A stretch of 9,422 nucleotides of DNA from Caldilineaceae bacterium (GTDB taxonomy: Bacteria; Chloroflexota; Anaerolineae; Caldilineales; Caldilineaceae): contig JAHEML010000080.1 of the NCBI GenBank assembly GCA_024643705.1, positions 1 through 9,422 on the forward strand. Reading direction: 5' to 3'. This document shows, piece by piece, positions 4,468 to 9,422 of the stretch. Numbering within the stretch: the first letter of the stretch is position 1; every line of letters begins with the position of its first letter. The notes below the pieces were generated by a model that had not been told where the DNA came from, searched no databases, and saw only the letters and a program-made list of their open reading frames with translations. The position numbers were made by a program, and so were the translations under genes.

Positions 4468-5478
4468 ATGAAGCGTCAATACATCCAGCTTGCGGTCGGA
4501 TTTGGCATCAGTGCCCTCTTTATCTACTACCTGTTGCCAGGGCTAAAACTGGATGAGGTAGCAGCCACCCTGCGCACCGCCAATTACTGGTGGATCGTGC
4601 CAGGTGTAGCGGTCTATTTTATCGGATTGGGGGCACGCACATGGCGCTGGCACTATATGCTGCGCCACCTGAAACCGATTCCGCTGAACCGTCTGTTCCC
4701 GGTCGTATGCATTGGCTATTTTGGCAACAACGTCTACCCATTTCGGGCGGGCGAGGTCATCCGCTCCTACGTGCTCAAGCGCAAAGAGGCCATTCCCATG
4801 GCTTCCAGCCTGACAACGGTCATCATCGAGCGGATTTTTGATGGGCTGGTGATGATCCTCTTTGTCTTTCTCGCCCTGCCCTTTGCGCCCATCCCTGCCG
4901 CCTATCGCCAGTTTGTCATACTATTGACCATTATCCTGGTGCTGGCAACAGCCGTTTTTGTGTGGATGGCCGGGCGACAGGCGCGCATGAGCCAACTCTA
5001 CGGGTGGCTGGCCGTTCGGCTCCTGCCCCCTCCCGTCCGCTCGCGCGCAGATGATATCTTCCAGCGCTTTATGGATGGTATCCAAAGCCTGAGCAGCCCC
5101 CGGGACATTGGGATGATATTTCTGACCAGTGTGGCTGTCTGGTTGATGGAGACGGTGAAGTATTGGTTTGTGATGCACGCCTTCGATTTCAATGTCAGCT
5201 TTCTGGCCCTGATGCTGATGAACGGTATCGTCAACCTGGCAACGACCCTACCCTCGGCCCCTGGCTATCTGGGCACATTTGATACACCGGGCATCGAAAC
5301 CCTTGTGGCCTATGGCGTGGGCCGGGATTTGGCGGCAGCCTACACCGCTGTGCTACATGTGGCCCTGTGGGTTCCCGTAACAGCCGTGGGCGCATGGTTC
5401 TTCTGGCGCGAGCAGCTAACATGGGGAGACTTTGACGCAGCCAAACAAGAGGCAGGGTCTGTAAAGGAAAAAAGGTAG
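4468..5478 (+). CDS. LPG-synthase TM / flippase-like integral membrane protein
   Basis: A 336-aa polytopic inner-membrane protein of the lysylphosphatidylglycerol synthase transmembrane family (UPF0104/YbhN type). Hydrophobic segments lie roughly at residues 6-24, 41-57, 75-90, 124-142, 149-168, 214-228, 243-260 and 290-312. Family hallmarks are A-R-T-W-R-W (56-61), G-N-N-V-Y-P-F-R-A-G-E-V-I-R (86-99), E-R-I-F-D-G (121-126) and P-S-A-P-G-Y-L-G-T-F-D (262-272). The C-terminus is short and charged, without the soluble aminoacyl-transfer domain of MprF, so it is not a lipid lysinylase itself. ATG 4468 is chosen because it begins a typical K-R-then-TM1 start; an in-frame GTG at 4378 would add 30 non-hydrophobic residues. 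UDP-glucose dehydrogenase follows after 38 nt, suggesting surface glycolipid handling. Confidence 0.87.
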   Translation: MKRQYIQLAVGFGISALFIYYLLPGLKLDEVAATLRTANYWWIVPGVAVYFIGLGARTWRWHYMLRHLKPIPLNRLFPVVCIGYFGNNVYPFRAGEVIRSYVLKRKEAIPMASSLTTVIIERIFDGLVMILFVFLALPFAPIPAAYRQFVILLTIILVLATAVFVWMAGRQARMSQLYGWLAVRLLPPPVRSRADDIFQRFMDGIQSLSSPRDIGMIFLTSVAVWLMETVKYWFVMHAFDFNVSFLALMLMNGIVNLATTLPSAPGYLGTFDTPGIETLVAYGVGRDLAAAYTAVLHVALWVPVTAVGAWFFWREQLTWGDFDAAKQEAGSVKEKR

Positions 5479-5516
5479 CATAGTTGTAACCGTATTGCAC
5501 AACGAGGAAGAAACGC

Positions 5517-6839
5517 ATGAAAAATATCGCAGTAGCCGGAACCGGCTACGTGGGACTGGTCACCGGGACATGTTTTGCCAATCTGGGCAACAAAATCACC
5601 TGTATCGACATCAGCGAAGAAAAAATCGCCATGCTCCGGCGCGGCGAGACCCCCATCTACGAGCCGGGGTTGAGCGAGCTGATCCAGCGCAACGTGAAGG
5701 CAGGACGGCTGAACTTTACCACCAGCTACGAAGAGGCCCTGGCCGACGCGGATTTCGTCTTTATCTGCGTAGGTACGCCCAGTGGTGTAGATGGCGAGGC
5801 CGATCTGCGCTATGTGCGTATGGCCGCTGAGACCATCGCCGAAACCATGGACCACCCCCTGATTGTCGTCAACAAGAGCACTGTTCCCGTGGGCACAGGC
5901 GACTGGGTGGCCGACATCATCAGCCGCAAACAGCCCACACCCATCGACTTTGCCGTGGTGAGCTGCCCGGAATTTTTGAAAGAAGGCTCGGCCATCGCCG
6001 ACTTTATGGCCGCCGATCGGGTGGTTCTGGGTAGCCTGAGCGCAGAAGCCGCCGACAAGGTGGCTCAACTGCATTTGCCCCTGCGTGCGCCCATCATCGT
6101 CACCGATCTGCGCACCGCCGAGATGATCAAATATGCCAGCAACGCATTTCTCGCCACCCGCATCAGCTTCATCAACGAAATCGCCACCATTTGCGAGAAG
6201 CTGGGGGCAGATGTGCGCGAAGTGGCCGCGGGCATGGGCTACGACAAACGCATCGGCCCCCATTTTCTCAACGCGGGGCTGGGTTATGGCGGAAGCTGTT
6301 TCCCCAAAGATGTCAAAGCGCTGGAACACATGGCCCTTGTCCAGGGCAGCCATCCTTCGCTCCTGCGTGCAGTCATGGAGATCAACCGGGACGCCCGCCG
6401 CTGGGCCGTGATCACCCTGCGCAATCTGCTGGGCGGAAAACTGGAAGACAAACGCATCGGGCTGTTGGGGCTGGCATTCAAGCCCAACACCGACGACCTG
6501 CGCGAAGCCCCGGCCATGGAGATCGGCCACCTGCTGATGAACGAGGGCGCACACGTCAGCGGCTTCGATCCCGTGGCGATGACCCACGCAGGCAAGCTGA
6601 ATCCCCGGCTGCGTCTGGCCAAAGATGTCTACGATCTGGCCCAGGACGCCGACGCACTCCTGGTCGTCACCGAATGGGACGAGTTCAAACATTTGGATAT
6701 GAAGCGCATCAAAGAAACAATGGCCCAACCGATTCTTGTGGACGGGCGCAACATCTATTCACCCGATCAGATGGCCGCGCTTGGCTTTACCTATCGGGCA
6801 GTGGGCCGAGGAAATGGGACAAATGGCGACAACGACTGA
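5517..6839 (+). CDS. UDP-glucose 6-dehydrogenase
   Basis: A 440-aa cytosolic enzyme oxidising UDP-glucose to UDP-glucuronate with two NAD+, supplying uronic acids for surface polysaccharide or glycolipid. The NAD-binding turn is G-T-G-Y-V-G (8-13), with the acidic strand end C-I-D-I (29-32). A conserved C-V-G-T-P (84-88) is followed by STVPVGT (121-127) and E-F-L-K-E-G (152-157). The central helix has [17 protein letters not shown] (205-221). The catalytic thiolate is Cys261 in [10 protein letters not shown] (256-265). The UDP-binding C-terminal domain is complete (residues about 315-435). GAGGAAG (5504-5510) fixes ATG 5517. Related GDP-mannose or UDP-ManNAc dehydrogenases share this fold; the N-terminal and active-site sequence favours UDP-glucose. 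The 3' end overlaps the peptidase gene. Confidence 0.93.
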   Translation: MKNIAVAGTGYVGLVTGTCFANLGNKITCIDISEEKIAMLRRGETPIYEPGLSELIQRNVKAGRLNFTTSYEEALADADFVFICVGTPSGVDGEADLRYVRMAAETIAETMDHPLIVVNKSTVPVGTGDWVADIISRKQPTPIDFAVVSCPEFLKEGSAIADFMAADRVVLGSLSAEAADKVAQLHLPLRAPIIVTDLRTAEMIKYASNAFLATRISFINEIATICEKLGADVREVAAGMGYDKRIGPHFLNAGLGYGGSCFPKDVKALEHMALVQGSHPSLLRAVMEINRDARRWAVITLRNLLGGKLEDKRIGLLGLAFKPNTDDLREAPAMEIGHLLMNEGAHVSGFDPVAMTHAGKLNPRLRLAKDVYDLAQDADALLVVTEWDEFKHLDMKRIKETMAQPILVDGRNIYSPDQMAALGFTYRAVGRGNGTNGDND

Positions 6840-8115
6840 AAACGACATGACAATCACCACACTAAACAACGGCTTGCGGGTAATTTTACAAGAAACCCAC
6901 CAGGCCCCGGTTGCCAGTTTTTGGGTCTTCTACCGGGTGGGCAGCCGCAACGAGACACCGGGCCTCACCGGCATCAGCCATTGGGTCGAGCATATGCTCT
7001 TCAAAGGCAGCGAGCGCTACCCCCAAGGCGAATTTGACAAAGTAGTGGCACGGGCTGGCGGCCAGTTTAATGGCATGACCTGGCAGGACTGGACCACCTA
7101 TTTCGAGACGTTCCCATCAGATCGTATCGAATTGGCCCTGGACGTGGAAAGCGACCGCATGGCGAACGCCATCTTCGACCCGGACGAGATCGAGCCGGAA
7201 CGCACGGTGATTATCAGCGAGCGGGAAGGCAGCGAGAACAGCTATCGCTGGCTGCTGGACACCGAAGTCCAGGCCGCGGCTTTTCAGGCTCACAGCTACC
7301 AGCACCCAATTATCGGCTGGCGGGAAGACCTGCTGACCATGACCCGGGCAGACCTCTACAGCCATTACCGCACCTTCTACACGCCAAACAACGCCACCGC
7401 TGTGGCCGTGGGCGACTTCGACACCGCCGACATGCTGGCAAAGATTGAGCATTATTTTGGCTCGCTGGCGCGTGGGCCGAAAATCACCCCACCCCGGGTG
7501 CAGGAACCAGCCCAACTGGCCGAACGACGCATTATCCTGCGGGGGGCAGACCATACCAGCCATCTGCAAATGGCCTTTCCTGGCCCGAATGCCCGCCACC
7601 CAGACTTCTTTCCCCTGACTGTGCTGGACGCGATTCTGGGCGGGGCCAAGGGGATGGGCCTCTTTGGCGGTAGCTCGTCCAACCGCAGCAACCGGCTCTA
7701 CCGGGCACTGGTAGACAAAGAACTGGCCGTGGGCGCGGGCTGTGGTTTCATCCCCACCATCGACCCCTACCTCTTCTCCTTTCGGGCCACCCTGGCGCGG
7801 GACATCACCCACCAGCAGGTCGAAGATGCCATTTGGGCCGAAATCAAGAAGGTGCAAACCGACGGCGTTACCAGCGCAGAGTTGGAAAAAGCCATCAAAC
7901 AGACCAAAGCCCAGTTTGCCTACAGCAGCGAAAGCGTGACCAACCAGGCCTATTGGCTTGGTTTCAGCGACATGATCGCGGATACCGATTGGTTCGCCGC
8001 CTGGCTGGACAAGCTCGTTGCGGTCAGCGCCGACGATGTGCAGCGGGTGGCCCAAACGTGGTTCGCCCGCAACCGCCAGACCGTGGGATGGTATGTGCCC
8101 GAGACGGTTGGATAG
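6823..8115 (+). CDS. M16-family zinc metallopeptidase (processing-peptidase-like)
   Basis: A 430-aa single-repeat M16 peptidase, related to mitochondrial processing peptidase beta and bacterial PqqL/YmxG-type proteins. The inverted zinc motif HxxEH is His53-Trp-Val-Glu56-His57. The third ligand is probably Glu133 in V-I-I-S-E-R-E, 76 residues after His57 as usual. [12 protein letters not shown] (82-93) matches the substrate-cleft strand. The C-terminal M16C half has [13 protein letters not shown]. Because all ligands are present it is predicted to be catalytic. No signal peptide is seen. ATG 6823 is preferred: GAGGAAA (6808-6814) lies about 10 nt upstream. ATG 6814 abuts that site, and ATG 6847 would avoid the overlap with the dehydrogenase but lacks a ribosome binding site. 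The overlap suggests translational coupling; the functional link is unclear. Confidence 0.92.
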   Translation: MATTTENDMTITTLNNGLRVILQETHQAPVASFWVFYRVGSRNETPGLTGISHWVEHMLFKGSERYPQGEFDKVVARAGGQFNGMTWQDWTTYFETFPSDRIELALDVESDRMANAIFDPDEIEPERTVIISEREGSENSYRWLLDTEVQAAAFQAHSYQHPIIGWREDLLTMTRADLYSHYRTFYTPNNATAVAVGDFDTADMLAKIEHYFGSLARGPKITPPRVQEPAQLAERRIILRGADHTSHLQMAFPGPNARHPDFFPLTVLDAILGGAKGMGLFGGSSSNRSNRLYRALVDKELAVGAGCGFIPTIDPYLFSFRATLARDITHQQVEDAIWAEIKKVQTDGVTSAELEKAIKQTKAQFAYSSESVTNQAYWLGFSDMIADTDWFAAWLDKLVAVSADDVQRVAQTWFARNRQTVGWYVPETVG

Positions 8116-8120
8116 CTTAG

Positions 8121-8134
8121 GGGCCAGCCGGCCC
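8121..8134 (+). terminator. Weak GC hairpin after the M16 gene
   Basis: GGGCC (8121-8125) and GGCCC (8130-8134) with loop AGCC form a 5-bp GC stem 5 nt after the stop codon. It is followed by GTTACTATAAT rather than a T tract, so efficient intrinsic termination is doubtful. Confidence 0.25.
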
Positions 8135-8139
8135 GTTAC

Positions 8140-8145
8140 TATAAT
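8140..8145 (+). promoter_or_regulatory. Perfect -10 box upstream of recF
   Basis: TATAAT (8140-8145) directly abuts the left arm of the inverted repeat at 8146. The -35 position (about 8117-8122, TTAGGG) is poor and there is no extended -10 TG. If used, transcription starts near 8152 inside the left arm, and the recF mRNA would carry most of the palindrome as its leader. Confidence 0.45.
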
Positions 8146-8281
8146 GCGTATTTCGTATTGCGTAGGTTAACGGGGTTGGCCGCTTCGTTCAATGTTTTGA
8201 TCCAAAGCAACACCAGACAGTTGCTCTCGATCATTCCGCCTGATGCACCAATCATCAACACGTACGCAACACGAAATACGC
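8146..8281. repeat. 136-bp imperfect palindrome with 19-bp terminal inverted repeats
   Basis: GCGTATTTCGTATTGCGTA (8146-8164) and TACGCAACACGAAATACGC (8263-8281) are inverted copies matching at 18 of 19 positions. Inside, nearly concentric, are GTTGG/CCAAT (8175-8179 with 8248-8252, one wobble), GATC/GATC (8199-8202 with 8229-8232) and AGCAAC/GTTGCT (8206-8211 with 8220-8225). The shared centre near 8214-8216 implies one long hairpin or a miniature palindromic element. There is no ORF inside. The left end resembles a repeat copy at 1741-1768. Confidence 0.75.
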
Positions 8282-8282
8282 T

Positions 8283-9422
8283 ATGTTTCTCTCCCACCTC
8301 ACCCTCGAACACTTCCGCAACTACACCGCGCTCTCCCACGATTTCGCCGCGCCCTTCACCCTGATCCAGGGGCGCAACGCCCAAGGCAAAACCAGCCTGC
8401 TAGAAGCCATCCACTTCCTGGCAACCAGCAAATCCAGCCACGCCCGCACGGAAAAAGAGGTGGTGGGTTGGAGCGCAGAAACCGAACCTATCGCCTACAG
8501 TCGTATCCGGGGTACGGTGCAGCAAAAAGTTGGCGAAGTGGAATTGGAAATCCTGCTCTCGTCCCGCAGCCGCGATGACGCCACCTTTGCCAAACAGGTG
8601 CGGGTCAACGGCGTCAACCGGCGGGGCATCGATCTGATCGGCAACCTGCGCGCCGTGCTCTTTTTGCCCGAAGATGTGGTGCTGGTTTCCGGCGGCCCTG
8701 GCGAGCGCCGCCGCTACCTGGACATCGCCCTCTGCCAGATCGATCGCAATTACACCCAGCACCTCTCCCGCTACCAGAAAGTGACCACCCAGCGCAACAG
8801 CTTGCTGCGCCAACTGCGCGATCAGAACGCCAACTATCGAGACCCTGGCGTTATTGCCCAGTTGCGCTTCTGGGACGATCAACTTGTGGAGCACGGTAGT
8901 TTTGTCCTGGCCCGGCGCTACGCCTTCCTGGCTCGGCTAGACCCAGCGGCCCGCAAACTCCACGGCGAGCTTTCTGCCGGGCTGGAACATCTGCAACTGG
9001 TCTATCGCCCCAGCTTCGATCCCGGTTTTCTGGGCGAGGCCGACTACCGGCGTCTTGCCAACGGCGACGTGACGGCCCACACCGGTCGCTTGCCCGAAGC
9101 CCCGCTCACCACCGCCACCCTGCAAGAGGCATTCCAGAAAAAACTCGACAGCCGCCGCAGCCGGGAAATGGCCGCAGGCGCAACCCTCTACGGCCCCCAC
9201 CGGGACGACATGGCCTTTTTGGTCAATCAGCGGGATTTGCGCACATATGGCAGCCGGGGGCAGCAACGCACGGGCGCGCTGGCGCTGAAACTGGCCGAAG
9301 TTCAGGCTATGACCGCAGAAACCGGCGAGGCCCCCATTCTTCTGCTGGACGATGTGATGAGCGAGCTGGACGCCCAACGTCGGGCCACCCTGCTGGCCGC
9401 ACTGGACGGTGTAACCCAAGCC
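8283..9422 (+). CDS. recF: DNA replication/repair protein RecF (truncated by window end)
   Basis: The visible 380 residues cover nearly all of RecF, an SMC-like ATPase that works with RecO and RecR to load RecA at single-strand gaps. The N-terminus L-T-L-E-H-F-R-N-Y (6-14) is typical. Walker A is G-R-N-A-Q-G-K-T (30-37). F-L-P-E-D (127-131) and P-G-E-R-R-R-Y-L-D (139-147) precede the helical arm. G-P-H-R-D-D (304-309), the ABC signature S-R-G-Q-Q-R-T (324-330) and Walker B L-L-L-D-D-V-M-S-E-L-D (353-363) complete the ATPase. ATG 8283 is the only sensible start: it fits the family N-terminus and the upstream frame closes at a TGA (8241-8243) with no other start codon. No Shine-Dalgarno is visible. 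The gene is not beside dnaA/dnaN in this window, unlike in many bacteria. Confidence 0.95.
   Translation, partial: MFLSHLTLEHFRNYTALSHDFAAPFTLIQGRNAQGKTSLLEAIHFLATSKSSHARTEKEVVGWSAETEPIAYSRIRGTVQQKVGEVELEILLSSRSRDDATFAKQVRVNGVNRRGIDLIGNLRAVLFLPEDVVLVSGGPGERRRYLDIALCQIDRNYTQHLSRYQKVTTQRNSLLRQLRDQNANYRDPGVIAQLRFWDDQLVEHGSFVLARRYAFLARLDPAARKLHGELSAGLEHLQLVYRPSFDPGFLGEADYRRLANGDVTAHTGRLPEAPLTTATLQEAFQKKLDSRRSREMAAGATLYGPHRDDMAFLVNQRDLRTYGSRGQQRTGALALKLAEVQAMTAETGEAPILLLDDVMSELDAQRRATLLAALDGVTQA

Noticed and set aside
5340..6728. Long open frame of 462 codons on the - strand opposite the dehydrogenase gene.
   Set aside because: It lies antisense to a clearly recognisable gene with an intact active site. 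Its protein has no familiar motif and is His/Gln/Ala-rich, as expected from reverse-strand reading of GC-rich codons.
8146..8281. CRISPR-like or transposon with a gene between the inverted arms.
   Set aside because: Only two arms exist, in opposite orientation, and the 98-bp interior has no ORF. No target-site duplication is visible at the edges, so an autonomous element is excluded and a MITE is unproven.

Overview
The window (9,422 bp, moderately GC-rich) reads as ordinary bacterial chromosome with some busy intergenic DNA. The proteins look like those of a Chloroflexota bacterium (Anaerolineae/Caldilineae type). That placement is an inference from protein style, the stand-alone miniature SWIM protein and the simple intergenic repeats; no rRNA or other phylogenetic marker was available. 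All nine substantially visible genes lie on the + strand. A tenth gene, of which only the first 12 codons are visible, runs off the left edge on the - strand.

Left block (1-1747): a divergent regulatory region of about 310 bp separates the leftward gene from a CoA-binding-fold protein. That gene has a consensus promoter (TTGACA-N18-TATACT). It is followed by an OsmC/Ohr-family peroxiredoxin-like protein and a thioredoxin with an N-terminal extension. The two-cysteine OsmC protein beside a thioredoxin suggests a small thiol-redox cluster. The gaps carry nested inverted repeats and a 14-bp tandem repeat.

Middle block (1748-4316): proS encodes a full-length bacterial-type prolyl-tRNA synthetase with the YbaK-like editing insertion. 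It is followed by a gap of about 330 bp holding the strongest non-coding signal in the window. This is a textbook promoter (TTGACA-N17-TATACT at 3680-3708), two hairpins, a 20-codon ORF, and an intrinsic terminator at 3845-3878. The unit could be a small RNA of about 165 nt or an attenuated leader of the next gene, an 82-aa SWIM zinc-finger protein. The SWIM gene is closed by its own strong terminator.

Right block (4317-9422): a membrane protein of the LPG-synthase/flippase-like family, a UDP-glucose 6-dehydrogenase and an M16 zinc peptidase are packed as a probable operon (38-nt gap, then a 17-nt overlap). The first two suggest cell-surface glycan or glycolipid work. recF follows, truncated by the window end. 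Its start codon lies one base beyond a 19-bp inverted repeat that encloses a 136-bp imperfect palindrome, with a perfect TATAAT box just outside and no visible Shine-Dalgarno sequence.

No tRNA, rRNA, CRISPR array, transposase or phage gene was found. The most interesting leads are the sRNA/attenuator unit after proS and the palindromic leader of recF. I found no evidence for a large undescribed multi-gene system.
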